This document shows positions 10,171-20,899 of a DNA stretch of 64,000 nt, one piece after another. A model generated the notes under the pieces. It saw only the letters and a list, made by a program, of their open reading frames with translations. It was not told the DNA's origin and made no database searches. The DNA comes from Chytriomyces cf. hyalinus JEL632 (taxonomy: Eukaryota > Chytridiomycota > Chytridiomycetes > Chytridiales > Chytriomycetaceae). The number at the start of each line of letters is the position of its first letter. Position 1 is the first letter of the stretch. Location: the NCBI GenBank assembly GCA_025435555.1, contig JAIWWG010000002.1:928933-992932 (forward strand), written 5' to 3'. Made by a program: the position numbers and the translations under genes.

Positions 10171-11618
10171 TTACAAAACAAGAGCAACAATAGCCAAAAG
10201 CCCGGCAGCAACCTTGACAGCACCGGCCTTGTACACGTTCGTGGGTCTTATGACACTGATGGGCGCGGGTGGGGCTTGAGTGGGTTCAGGTCTGGGCAGT
10301 TCTTCAGTTCTTGGTGGCTCTTCAGTAATTGGTGGCTCCTCAGTAATTGGTGGCTCCTCAGTAATTGGTGGCTCCTCGGTAGGAGATGGAACGACTTGCG
10401 TAGTTGGAAGCGGGTTAATCCCGTTATACAACCAATTCCAATTTCCTCTTCCAGAATCCAACGTGTCTCTCCGCTTTGTCGCGTTCAATGCTTGAATTTG
10501 AATCACATAAGTTCCGTTTGGCAAGAACCCGTTATTGAGTTTTGCGATACCGGATCCGACGGAGAAGAGGGCTGTGAATTGAGAAATCATGTCGCCTTGG
10601 GAACCGCAGAGGGTTGCGTTGTTGACGAATTGGGGGAGACCAGTTTGGTTGTTGAGTTGGAATTTGCTGATGCATCCGCCGGACAGACGGGGAGCGTATG
10701 CGTCTTTGGGTGGAGCTATACCGGGGAGAATGGCGGCTAGAGTATATGCGGCAGCAGCAGAGGTTGTGGTGGTGGTGGTAGTAGTAGTTGTGCTGCTTGA
10801 GGTGGTGGTAGTTGGGGTAGTTGTAGTGGAAGAGGTGGCCGTGGTTTCAGTTGTGGTGGAAGTTGTGGTGGAGGAAGTGGTTGTGGACGATGTGGTCGTG
10901 GATGAAGTGGTCGTGGAGGAAGTGGTGGAGGTTGTGGAGGCTGTGTTGAAGCTGATTAGCAAAACTCAAATGTGATAAAATGGTCACGTGTAATAAAATT
11001 GGACTCACTGCTTGTAGTTGAAGTGGTGGTGGAAGTGGTGGTAGTCGTAGACGTGGTCGTGGTTGGCGGTGCCGCAACAAATCGGCCGACGAAGCGGAAG
11101 CCATTTCCACCCAACTGACTGGAAGCACGGTCATAGCAGACATCAAACTGCTGCGCAATAGCCAAGTTCAAGTTAACTTGGCAGTTGTCATCCGAGTACT
11201 GGTCCAAGACGGCCGCATCCGAGTTTGAAGTGAAACGAAAGTGATTCCCGGGTCCACCCTCTGGCGCGAAACACACATTGGGCAAGGTCATGGCAAAACC
11301 TTGGTTTGGATCAGCACAGTTTCCGTCATTGTGTTGGATTTCTTCAATGACCTCTGCGTAGGGGGAGAAGGCGGCCCTGGCCGCGCCGATGGGGTCGTTA
11401 CTGCAGATCTGTGAGACGTACTTGCCGGTGATTACGTTGCCGCTGTTGACGAGGCGCCTGCACTCAAAAGCCTCGCAGTTTGCTTCATCGGGTCTTGACT
11501 TTGCTCGCACGACAGCCGTTTGACATTTGTCGTCCTGGTAGTAGGTCCAGACGGGGATGACAGCGGCAACACCGACCCATGTCTGGACAGCGACTGCAAG
11601 CAACAGAGCAGTCTTCAT
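10171..11618 (-). CDS. Secreted, probably GPI-anchored Cys- and Thr-rich surface protein
   Basis: Two exons (11618-11009, 10940-10171) join in phase (donor GTGAGT, acceptor CACAG) to 459 residues. A signal peptide (MKTALLLAVAVQTWVGVAA) leads into a roughly 170-residue domain with about ten cysteines and an apparent internal duplication (YYQDDKCQTA... and YSDDNCQVNL). A long Thr/Ser run follows, split by the intron, then a second domain starting SGGCISKFQLNNQTGLPQF. After that come three copies of a six-residue TEEPPI unit and a Pro-rich stretch. The hydrophobic C-terminus (VAAGLLAIVALVL) suits a GPI signal. The second domain is shared with the gene at 13297, so the two are paralogues. A cell-surface or wall role is inferred; the domains are unnamed to me. 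Confidence 0.78.
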
Positions 11619-12036
11619 TCTTTTGTTGTTTTTTTGACTCCATGTTTTGATTGCAGAGCTTTTGTGCAGTCGCACCAATGTGAATAAAAATCTGACATTT
11701 CAATCAAACGCGATTCTATTTCTCGGATTTTAACAACTTTTTCTTTTGTTTTTATTGCTCTTTTATTCTGTGTTTATTCTGTGCAAGGTGTCAGGTACAT
11801 CAGGCGTCGGTGTCCGTGTCTGCCACGCTCGCACCAGACTCAGCTCAGCCATCCCATCGCCTGACTGCCTGGGCGAAATCAAATAAATTTGTTATCACCC
11901 CACTTTGACAAACACACGCGCTTGAACCCAGGACAACTACGCCCGTAGGAGACATGGATACAACTGCGAATACCTCGCTAGCACCCAAACCACCCCAGCA
12001 CCCTTTTGGGCAACACGCTTTCATGATGCAGTTGTT
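11619..12036. other. Intergenic region without a supportable gene
   Basis: 5' flank of the surface-protein gene. Short open frames overlap its start in other phases. Nothing else is recognisable. Confidence 0.45.
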
Positions 12037-12537
12037 TTAATGCAACACGCGCTCTCGAATAAATACAAAATAAGAATTTTTTGCCAAGTCAGCTGAACCG
12101 AAGGCTTTATTAAACCTCTGTCCAAGTGGCACCTTTTTTTTTGAATGCGTAGTTGACGCTTTTTTACTTGCCGAACCGTCTGCGCGTCTGAGGAAGGACA
12201 GTGATGGGTTCCAGGATTTGATGATGAGTTGGTTCAAGGAGGTTGTTGGGTTGCTCCGTTGGAGTGGAGTGATTTCTATCGCATCGCACAACCAGTTCAT
12301 AGAATTCGCACATGCGTCGGCAGCATCAGTCGCAGATGGATGTACAATGCAGGATATGGTTGTCGCGTAGCTTGTTGTGTCACTCCACAGGGTTTCAAAT
12401 TGCTGACAAATCATGAAAATCATGGAAAAGCTACTCGGTGGGTAGAATTGGACTCGCTGATTTTTTCTTGAAGCACGCGCACCGTTAAGAAAGAAGGCAT
12501 TGAGAAATGTGACTTTGTTTGTCGCTCTTTTTTTCAA
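12037..12537 (-). CDS. Doubtful hypothetical protein, 166 residues
   Basis: An uninterrupted minus-strand frame lies in an otherwise gene-poor spacer. The translation has mixed composition and no domain that I recognise. It contains a basic segment (KKKVPLGQRFNKAF), and the start is uncertain. It could be an exon of a larger gene, a decayed gene or chance. It is listed because it is the longest frame in the 11.6-13.3 kb spacer. Confidence 0.2.
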   Translation of the reverse strand: MKKRATNKVTFLNAFFLNGARASRKNQRVQFYPPSSFSMIFMICQQFETLWSDTTSYATTISCIVHPSATDAADACANSMNWLCDAIEITPLQRSNPTTSLNQLIIKSWNPSLSFLRRADGSASKKASTTHSKKKVPLGQRFNKAFGSADLAKNSYFVFIRERVLH

Positions 12538-12793
12538 GGTCAGTTCACGGGGGCCTCTGTGCTATGTGCGAGTACCGCTTACCAGCGACGTCAACTGTTC
12601 GATCGATGGATCCTTGTAAAAACGAATCCAACAACAAACAAAACAAAGGTATCAGAATGGGGGGGTCATGCATGCATGATCGAAAGTGCACTAAACTAAA
12701 CTTGAACAAATAAACAAATGGGGATGGATGCAGTACGACTGACTCCTATTGGAAGCAAATGAGTCATTCATTGCAGAGTTTGATCGATCGTAA

Positions 12794-12796
<3 letters not shown>

Positions 12797-12868
<72 letters not shown>
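12797..12868. repeat. (ATT)n trinucleotide microsatellite
   Basis: About 24 uninterrupted TTA/ATT units. It lies in the spacer between the two related surface-protein genes. Further simple repeats follow: GACTGACTGACAGACAGACA near 12970-13000 and CACTCACT near 13121-13160. Confidence 0.95.
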
Positions 12869-13296
12869 GGGTTGTTATTATGCGGCAAAAGTACTTAGGG
12901 TTTGCGCCAGCCACCCAATTTGTGTGTGCGGTGTGTAATGACGGGGCATGCACTGGCTGCTTAGCATGCGGACTGACTGCTGACTGACTGACAGACAGAC
13001 ATTCTCTGTGCGTATGTATATACAGGAAGACAGGCAACTGCACCGTCACTACGCATCAAAGTATCAAGTATCAAGTAGCAAGCATCCAGGATGCACCAAG
13101 TATCAAGTATCGTCTTCCCCCACTCACCCACTCACTCTCTCACTCACTCACTCACTCCACCTCATACTCTCCACTGTTTTTAGGGTTATTGGATGACGAC
13201 AAAAATCTCAAGCCCTGCCTGCGGTCATTAAAATAAATAATAATAAGGCATATTTATTTTTTTTTTATTTTACAAATAAACAAAAACTTACAAAAA

Positions 13297-14070
13297 ATGA
13301 AGCATTGCGTCGCTGCTCTTGTCCTGTCTGCTCTCCTCAACACTTGCGCTGTTGCCCAGGTCGTGCCCGTCAGGCCACCCACGGGTCCACCCGCTGTAGC
13401 CCCAACATCCACTTCCACTCCAACACAAGCTGCCGTCCTCACAACCACAACTGCAGACTCCGGTCCGCTTCCTTCCCCAGGATACCTTCTCAAAGATTAC
13501 CGCAACGGAACCGCCACTGAAAGCGCTGCCTTCGACTCCCGCTACAAGGGCGGCTGCATCACCCGTTTCCATTTGGACTCGGACAAAGTCCCCCAATTTG
13601 AAAACGATCTCACACTCTGTGGTCGAGAAAAGGACATGACCACGCAATTCTCGGCATTGTTTAAGCTGGGCAAGTATGATGAGATTCGCGCCGATCTCCG
13701 TCCAGACGGCATTTACGAAATTCAAGTCCACAGCATTACCCCAGAAAAAAGACGTGACGGCGGTGACGCCAACGCGAGAAACAAAAAATGGAGCTTTACG
13801 TACCAAGGTGTGGGTGCTGTCGTGCTTCCTTCGTCAAAGTCCAGCGTCGTTCCATCCACTTCTACAGCTGTCAAATCTTCTACTGCTGCTTCAAGCGCAT
13901 CTGAGTCTCCAGTGCCAAGCACGTCCGTCATGCCGACTGACTCTGTTTCTGCTGAACCTGTTGCTCCTAGCAGTCAGCTGCCAGTTCCTACCAACTTGTA
14001 CCAGGCTGGAGCTTCTACCGCGTCTGTTTTGACGTTTGCCGGTGTTGCTGCCGTGGCTCTTCTTTTCTAA
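13297..14070 (+). CDS. Secreted, probably GPI-anchored surface protein, paralogue of the gene at 10171
   Basis: One exon, 257 residues. A signal peptide (MKHCVAALVLSALLNTCAVA) is followed by a Pro/Thr-rich region. A domain at residues about 80-155 matches the second domain of the 10171-11618 protein position by position: GGCITRFHLD, PQF, LTLCG, DM..QFSALF, G.Y.IQV and a KRR end. The rest is a Ser/Thr/Pro stalk and a hydrophobic C-terminus (SVLTFAGVAAVALLF) typical of a GPI signal. Two conserved cysteines (GGC and LCG) probably form a disulphide. It lacks the N-terminal Cys-rich domain of its neighbour and has no intron. The two genes are divergent across the repeat-rich spacer. A wall or adhesion role is inferred. 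Confidence 0.78.
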   Translation: MKHCVAALVLSALLNTCAVAQVVPVRPPTGPPAVAPTSTSTPTQAAVLTTTTADSGPLPSPGYLLKDYRNGTATESAAFDSRYKGGCITRFHLDSDKVPQFENDLTLCGREKDMTTQFSALFKLGKYDEIRADLRPDGIYEIQVHSITPEKRRDGGDANARNKKWSFTYQGVGAVVLPSSKSSVVPSTSTAVKSSTAASSASESPVPSTSVMPTDSVSAEPVAPSSQLPVPTNLYQAGASTASVLTFAGVAAVALLF

Positions 14071-14270
14071 AAATCCATTGCGTTTCCTTTTCTCGTTCGC
14101 GTTTTCTGTGTCTCTGTGACAGATATCAATATCACAAATAAAAATCAGTTATATACAACAACTCACGCGTCACGCGAATCTTTGGCATCACCTCTCAAAA
14201 GCAATAAAGTCATTTCTATTGTGAGCGCGTTTTCTCTTCCAAGACGAAGAAAAAAAAAAACAAAAAAAAC

Positions 14271-16066
14271 TCAGACAACAACTGCAGCATTCATTTCATC
14301 CACAAGCTGCATCGCTTTCACATCACTGGCACGGATACTGCAATGATCCATCCCGCGATCCTGGATCTGCTCATCCGTCAATACTGTGGGGTACTTGTGC
14401 AAACTTCCTGGGCCCGGTGGTTTCAAATGTGATGGACGTGTGTATGTTGTCACTTTATCACACGCAGGGCGGAGCACCAACGGACAGGTTGCTATGGAAT
14501 CTTTGGTGCGCACCTTTTTCCCACTTCCAATGGGCTTCAACGAGATGTGGCTGCAAAAGATTTTGTGCGCCTCACAGCCGGTGGGCAGTGTATACGTGGA
14601 AGTCTTTTTCCCGCATGTGACTGTGACTTGTGTAGAATTGTTGGTTTTGGTGAAGTCGTAGGAACCAGCGGCTTTTGCTGCTTCATTCTTTTTAGGACCC
14701 GCAGGCGCACGACGCTTTTTGGTGGTAGCAGTGTTCCAAGGGTTTGTGTTTGGTTGAGCCCCGTTCTTGCATTGAGCAGCAGTGTAAGCTACATCCCCGC
14801 TACTTTTGGAGTACGTGTAACATAAAAAGTCATTTCTCGTGTCAAACACGTCTGCGGCCGTCAAACCGACCCACGAGTCAAGTGGCAGTGTAGCATTCAC
14901 CGGTTGTGAGTTTCCAAGGAGCGCGTTGTTGGGGTTGACACCTGAGCTGAGGTATCCTTGGTAGTCTGTGACATAGTTTGGGCAGAGTTGTTGCCATTTC
15001 CAGTATAGTTTGTCGACGTACGCGTGGTGGAGGTAAAAGAGTGGGTCTCGTGGGCTCCAGAGGGAGTTTCCCATGTCGCATTGGCCGCCCATGACAATGT
15101 GGCCAGATCCTGATTTTTGGAGGGGTTTTTAGTTGGGGAAGGTGATGTTTTGTGTGGATTTTGAAGGGAAGGTTACCGTGAAAGTTGGAGGTGTCGTCGC
15201 CGCGAAATTCATCGTAGGTGGTTGATGATGACAGGGATGAGCGTGCAACCAATTGTGCGGACCAGAGGGTTCCACTGCCGCATCGGGAAATGCATTTCTG
15301 AGTTCCATCAGAGCCAAGAACCTTGTAACCAGACTGGCCACTGAATTGTCCATTCGGCAAGCAGGAACCTCTGCTGCCCATGCTTCCAAAGTACGAAGAA
15401 GAGAAAAGGTCCAAAGTTTGCCAACTCTTGATAAAAAAAAAAGTGGGGAAATGTGTCATCAGAAAACATTTGTGGGAGATTTGAAGCAAAACGTAAAAGG
15501 CTAACCGTTGGGACAGCGCCTTCGTCCAAATACACCAACCCACCTTTCCACCCAACAGACTCCAACGCCTGCTCATACCGTCTCAACATGGCTCTATGGA
15601 ACACCAAAAACTCTGCATTCGCATGCGCCCAGTGTGCATTCTGTGCGTGAGTGTAGCTAAAGTCATCGGCAGACATTCGTGTTGGATCAGCGTACTGGTT
15701 CGATCTTGGTCGAGCCGTGATTCGTTTGACTGCGGCAATGTACCCGTTCTTTTCGGTTGCAGAGAGTTGGTTCCATTCACGGCGGATTGTGGGGTTGCGG
15801 CAAGTGGTTGCTGCTGGGGTTGATGTGGGGTTTGGTGTTGCTGTAGATGTGGTGGTTGTGGTGGTTGTAGTTGTAGTTGTTGTTGTTGTGGTGGTGGTGG
15901 CGCTGGTCTTGGTTGTGGTCACTGGTGGAATGGCTTTGGTAGTGGTGGTAGTGGTAGTGGATGGCTTGGTGGTGGTTTTGGTGGTAGCTGCTGGCACAGC
16001 GCCGCCACAGATTCCTTCTTGCACGGCCACAGCCAGAAGACAGACAGCGAGCGAGAGAAGCTGCAT
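14271..16066 (-). CDS. Secreted tyrosinase-family copper oxidase
   Basis: Three exons (16066-15506, 15426-15177, 15109-14271) join in phase to 549 residues. A signal peptide is followed by a Thr-rich linker of about 60 residues with a run of 17 or so Thr, then the tyrosinase core. The CuA region reads THAQNAHWAHANAEFLVFHR. The CuB region has GHIVMGGQCDMGNSLWSP followed by DPLFYLHHAYVD. All six copper-binding histidines have candidates. The usual PYWDW segment between the sites is degenerate here (VYLDEGAVP across the first intron), which may alter the pocket. After the core there is a basic KKRR site and a Cys-containing C-terminal extension of about 140 residues. It should oxidise phenols outside the cell, for example in melanin or wall chemistry (family knowledge). 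Confidence 0.88.
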
Positions 16067-16572
16067 TAGTTGAGTCTGGTTGTGTTGTTTCCTGGCTGTA
16101 AATTGCAGCGTAAAATGTGAAACTGTTTTGGCGTAAAAATAAAATAAAATAAATGCGTAAATAAATAATAAATAATTTGCGAAACTGAAATAAAAAATTT
16201 GTTTCAATTTGGAGTGTTTGAACTTGATTTAATCAATTAGGGTTTGAAGCTTGGCTCCTGAGAATTGATTGTCACATGGGTCAAGTGGTGGTGGGACTGT
16301 GTGGGGTATGCGCGTAGGGTGAGACTAGCTTGTCTTCATCCCTGAGTGGATGCCGCTGTTCCAAAGTCCGTTGTACCAAATACTTTCGCGACTTTGGCGT
16401 TTTATTTGTTTGTCATGTTGTGAGCGTATTCAGACGGTGTTTGACGGTGCGTTTCGAGGTAGCGTTTGCACGCAACATGAAAGAGGTCTTTAGCATTTCA
16501 TACCGGTGTTTTTTTATTTCTGTTTGGAAAGAGTTCCATGTATGCGAAAAAACGGAGAAAAGTCAAAAGCGC
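16067..16572. other. Intergenic region without a supportable gene
   Basis: AT-rich upstream flank of the tyrosinase gene (16067-16250) and downstream flank of the C2H2 gene. No credible open frame. Confidence 0.45.
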
Positions 16573-18318
16573 TTACTCGTCGTCATTTAGATCTTCGTCG
16601 TCAAAGATTTCATTCACTTCAACAACGGCGAGTGCGGGTTTCTCGACTGGTGTCTTTGCTGCTTCCCGTTGTAAAGTCTGCTCACTCTCCGCTGAAATTT
16701 GAGAGGCACTGCTTAAAGGCTGAAGATCAGAGATTGCTTGAATTTTTTCCAGTGACGGTGTCGGTTCAAGAGCCGGCCCCGGGTTGGTTTGCGAGCCAGA
16801 TTGAAGTGAGTCCAAATTCCGAGTCTCCCAATCCGTGTTTGGAGACAATTTTTGCTTCTTCCGGCTCCCTTTCGGCGTCAGCGACCCATCTTGAGATACG
16901 GGAGTAGACACGTTCGATTCTAAAGATTCTGCATGTTTTAATGATTGATGTTTCTGCAAAAGCCGCAATGTTGCAAAGTTTCGTGTGCAAGCCCCCAACC
17001 CGCATCTGTGCTTGAGAGTCGGAGAATCGATTTTGCCCTTTTGACGGTTGTCGAAATCGTCTGCGCTGGCTTCTTCCATTCGCTCGAACTCTCTGTCTGT
17101 GGTTTTTTTTTGTTGTGGATAAACAAGTTTTGTTTTAGAGCGCATATTTTTTTTTTTTTTTCAGAGTCCAGAAATATCTCTGGTAAAAGCGTTATCATTT
17201 GGGGGTCCAAAAAAGGTAGCTCACCTGCTAGATCCGTGTTGACAGTTGCTCTCCTCTTTACTCGAGATTTCACTTTTATTTCTCGTTGAATCACAGCAAG
17301 CGCTGCCAGATTCTTTGCAATGTGTGACGTTTGTTTTGGTGAATCTGGTGGCTCCGCGCTGGTAATATGAGCGACGGCGACCTGAACTTTTTTCGGCGGC
17401 ACTTGATTCAAAACAGTCGTGCTGCCAGGGGTAATCAAAGGCTCATACGAATCCCGTTGGTAGATTGGAAGCGGCCTTGAAGAAGACTGTGGCTGGCCAT
17501 ACGGCGTCATGCGTTGAGGTGCTGACTGTCTCAAATGAATTTGCTGAAAATTTGTACTTTGGTGCGGAACGTAGGTAGACTGCTGAATGATGGGTGGATA
17601 CATGTGTGGATATAATTGCGGAGGTGGTGCATCTGCGTGGTGCGCGCCCGGGGTTTTTTTTTTCTTAGTAACTTTTTTTTTTTGGGGGGGGGATTGAGGC
17701 GGTTCATTTTTTTTTTTTTTTTGTGGTTACCTGATGGAACCGGACGTGGCGCGGTGTACAATGAATAATATTGGTCAGAATAAGGATCCATCGGGTACGA
17801 AGCATGAACGGCGGGCGGAGGAACGTATTGAACTGGCGGGTATGGCTCGTATCCGTAATTCGTGTAAGGAGGATACACCGAGTTTGAAGAAACTCTGGGT
17901 TGGAAACCAAAACTGCTCATTCCAGGGAGGTAGTGCGGGTTCTGGAAACGATCCGTGTATTGATTGTGGCGACGTTTAATCTGTTGCGACGGCTGAGGTT
18001 GGTCTGGATGCGCAGAGAGGGGGGGAATCGTTTTGGGTTTTTTAAAAATATTGCGTCATATACAGCGCCACACAGCCGACACATACCATGTCGATATGAG
18101 TTTTGCGTAGTCAGTGGATATGCGAAAGGAACCGCCTGTGAGTGAGATGCGGTGGTGGCTCTGCCATTGTTTGGAAGTTGCGGCGCAGAAAGTATGGATT
18201 CCATTTCACCGCTCCGCCGCGTAAGAGCGGGAAGCTGCGTATTGGGAGCAACAAGTTGCGCAGACATTCCCGAGCTGGACCCGTGTGAAGCTGAGTGGCC
18301 TTGTTTTGGTGCCGACAT
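16573..18318 (-). CDS. C2H2 zinc-finger protein with disordered Pro/Tyr/Gln-rich N-terminus
   Basis: Four exons (18318-18087, 18003-17731, 17632-17225, 17096-16573) join in phase to about 478 residues; all introns have GTATGT/GTAACC/GTGAGC donors and CAG acceptors. The N-terminal 300 residues are low complexity, with repeated Pro, Tyr and Gln (YPPYTNYGYEPYPPVQYVPP). One classical C2H2 finger lies at about residue 320: CGLGAC, then a 12-residue spacer, HQSLKH. The tail is acidic (NEIFDDEDLNDDE). It is probably a nuclear DNA- or RNA-binding regulator (inference from architecture). A single finger suggests weak or assisted binding. The exon-3/exon-4 intron contains a poly-T/A run. Confidence 0.8.
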
Positions 18319-19966
18319 TCTTTACCCAGTTTGTTGAAGAATGCATAAAAAAATTTCAGACACGGTGGAGAAAGCGACTGTTGCCTGTTTCTTTTTTTTT
18401 TTTCCAGTAACGACGGGTGAAAAGGCAAATGGTGGGTGAAAAGTGTCCTGTCCAGACGGATGCTTGCGATGCGACTATGGGGCGGCTTCCGTTGGTTAGG
18501 GAGTCGTGGGTTAAAGCGCAACTATCTCTGTGTCGACCAATCATCAACTCATGCGGCCTGACGTTTCTTAATGTTGCGCAAGTCACAGAGCTACCAAGGC
18601 CCACAATTGCTAGCATCTCCCGAGGGCCGGGCACTGCAGAATCCAACCGAGATTATTTTTGATTGGCAACTTGGTCCACTGTTTATGAATATCGGGACTC
18701 GGAGCATTTCAGATTCAAAAGCATACATGCCAAATAGCGCCGGTGTGATGACCGACAAGGGTCGCAGTCGGGAAGGACCGCTCGCTCGCTCGCGGGTCGT
18801 TTGCTTTCTTCTCTACATACACGTACGTCATTATTTTCATAGCAATTGAGTACGTACTATTTTCTCTGGATGATTTGCGACAGTGAGGATACACTTCTCT
18901 GGGTCCAATGTCAACTGTGCATGGGTCAACTTAAAAAAATTTGTTTAAAAAATTTATAGTTCACGTCAACCACTCTACATCCCAAAAACTGGAAAAAAAA
19001 ACTGACTGAAAAAATGAAATGATATCCAACAACGGTTTGCATGCTCAAACCTTCACGGTGCATGCGAGCAAAGATATATAAAGCCATGTGAGCTTTGATT
19101 TCATTTTTGTTCATTCCCTTTTCCTTTCCAGAAGCAAAAAATTAAAAAGGCTCAACAGCTTTATCCAACGCCTGATTCCAAAATCGCGAATCAAAATCCT
19201 TTCGTATCCTCAATCCTCAACCGACAACCGAAATCAATCCGTTCATAACCGAGGCAACTCTCGCAAGTGACTCTACACATCCCCCCAGACTTTTCAGCAA
19301 GGACAAAAAAGAAATCCTCAAAAGATGCGAGGCAACGTGTTTGGATTTTTTTTCTTGTTAGATGCGGAAGGAGACCAAGCCGCTGAAATCTGTGCGATTG
19401 GCGTATGGCGAGGGCGTTGTTGAGGGGGTGGAGAGGAGAGGAGGCCTGGGTTTAAATGACGCGTTCGACGTATGTGGTGCTGGATTTCGAGGTGATTTTT
19501 TTTTGCGACCGGCGAGGGCGTTTTTCTCATGCCTGAACGTGTTTTCGACAACGCAGGAGAAGGTGTGGGACGCGAGTGAGCGATTAATCGGAGCAGATGT
19601 ACACACTGAATGCGGTCTCTCCAGATGTACACACACTGAACGGAACGCGGTCTCTTTTTCCGGCGCATTTTCGGCGCATTTTGCGGCATCTTTCGCATTT
19701 TTTGTTTGTTTTTTTGCCGAATCAAAGAAAAAAAATTTGTTGATTCATCATTTGTCATTGCAGTTAATTTGCAGAAATTGCCGAAAGCATCCGATCGTTC
19801 ATGACAATAATGTGCGTTGAGAACCCCATCAGCCAATCAGATTTCAGTGAACCCATTCAGCCAATCAGATTTCAAGGCACATTCCACCACCCCACTATCA
19901 CACACAAAGATGTATTCACATTATTCCATGACTTTCTTTATTATTCCATGACTTTCTGCATTACTT
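18319..19966. other. Long intergenic region with short tandem duplications
   Basis: No supportable gene in 1.6 kb. A TATATAAA box sits at about 19074. Three separate short direct duplications cluster at its right end: 19594-19621 with 19622-19655 (CAGATGTACACAC...GCGGTCTC), 19831-19846 with 19859-19874 (AGCCAATCAGATTTCA, each with a CCAAT box), and 19921-19937 with 19940-19956 (TTATTCCATGACTTTCT). The open frames at 18417-18662 and 19362-19820 look like chance. Confidence 0.45.
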
Positions 19967-20899
19967 TTAATTCAAATAAACACACTCAATGCCCCTGTTT
20001 GTGCAATCGGAACAAGCGGGTTTGGACATGTCGCATTTTGTTTTCCTCCGATGACAGAACGTGCACGCTTTTCCCCTCTTGGACGGCACTTGTTGTTGTT
20101 GTTGCTGCTGCTGCCTCGGCTTTGCTGTCATTGGCTGTGTAGAGTCGTTCTGTTCGTGTTGGTACGGCGCGTATCCCGTTGCAAGGCCACCGATGCCGCG
20201 GGATGACTCATACTGTTGGCCAATGCGCGCATCTTCCTCTGTGGGTTCGATAATGTTTGAGATTGACATGACTGAATCCCGCTTATTATAATGAGACAAT
20301 CCAGGTTGTTGTGCTGGTTGATGTGCTTGAGATTGTGGTTGTGGTGACTGTGAATCGTTTGCAGCATTTAAAGTACTTGTGGACGACGACGATGGCGACG
20401 ACGGCGACCGTCGACTTTGTTTGCGTTCGTATCGCAGCGGAATGTATGTACAAATGAACCCTCGCTCCAAGCACCGCTTGCAGCTGGGTTTCGTAAGGTC
20501 GCATTTCCTCCGCCATTCCCGGCATCCTTCGCAGGGAAGAGGGCGGCGGTACAAGAGATTGGCGTCTTTTGCTGCGCTACCCGGGATGCGTGACATGTGA
20601 GTGGTGGTGGTAGCTGATTCTGATGATGAGGATGCTGCGGGGAGAGTGGTGGATAACCCTGGGATGCAGGGTTTCACGTCCAGAGTAGCCATTGAATGTA
20701 AGCGTGCGTTGGCTTGTTGAGAGTGGATGGGTGGTGGTGGTGGTGGTGGTGGTTGCATGGTTGCAGTTGTTGTTGTTGATGTGCTTGTTGTGGTGCTGGT
20801 AACAAGTGACAAGTGTTGTGGCAGCAGTTGACAAATGTTTTTTGTTTTTGAATTTGCTTCGCACGACTGGGACTCGGCGAGTGTGTGTGTGTGTTTCAA
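19967..20899 (-). CDS. Fungal regulator with two Zn2Cys6 binuclear clusters
   Basis: One open frame of up to 310 residues; the start could be the first Met or the later one before the poly-Pro run. Two complete Zn2Cys6 motifs are visible, each C-x2-C-x6-C-x6-C-x2-C-x6-C. The first starts CEGCREWRRKCD near residue 123. The second starts CTFCHRRKTKCD near residue 281 and ends ten residues before the stop. Between them is a disordered Ser/Pro/Gln region with a run of eight Gln; before the first is poly-Pro and Thr-rich sequence. Typical Gal4-type regulators have one cluster and a large middle-homology domain, both unlike this protein. It is probably a nuclear DNA-binding protein. A TATA-like box or other core signal is not obvious. 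Confidence 0.82.
   Translation of the reverse strand: MKHTHTLAESQSCEANSKTKNICQLLPQHLSLVTSTTTSTSTTTTATMQPPPPPPPPIHSQQANARLHSMATLDVKPCIPGLSTTLPAASSSSESATTTTHMSRIPGSAAKDANLLYRRPLPCEGCREWRRKCDLTKPSCKRCLERGFICTYIPLRYERKQSRRSPSSPSSSSTSTLNAANDSQSPQPQSQAHQPAQQPGLSHYNKRDSVMSISNIIEPTEEDARIGQQYESSRGIGGLATGYAPYQHEQNDSTQPMTAKPRQQQQQQQQVPSKRGKACTFCHRRKTKCDMSKPACSDCTNRGIECVYLN

Noticed and set aside
10589-10975. Val-rich plus-strand frame
   Set aside because: It is the complement of the Thr-rich run of the surface protein.
12691-12888. Poly-Asn open frame
   Set aside because: It is a translation of the (ATT)n microsatellite.
12768-13049. Possible CRISPR-like or spacer arrays in the repeat-rich regions
   Set aside because: The repeats are contiguous microsatellites without unique spacers; this is eukaryotic nuclear DNA.
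15717-16073. Val-rich plus-strand frame
   Set aside because: Complement of the tyrosinase Thr linker.
19362-19820. Open frames on both strands (152 and 172 codons)
   Set aside because: Equally open on both strands, with low-complexity composition and no motif.
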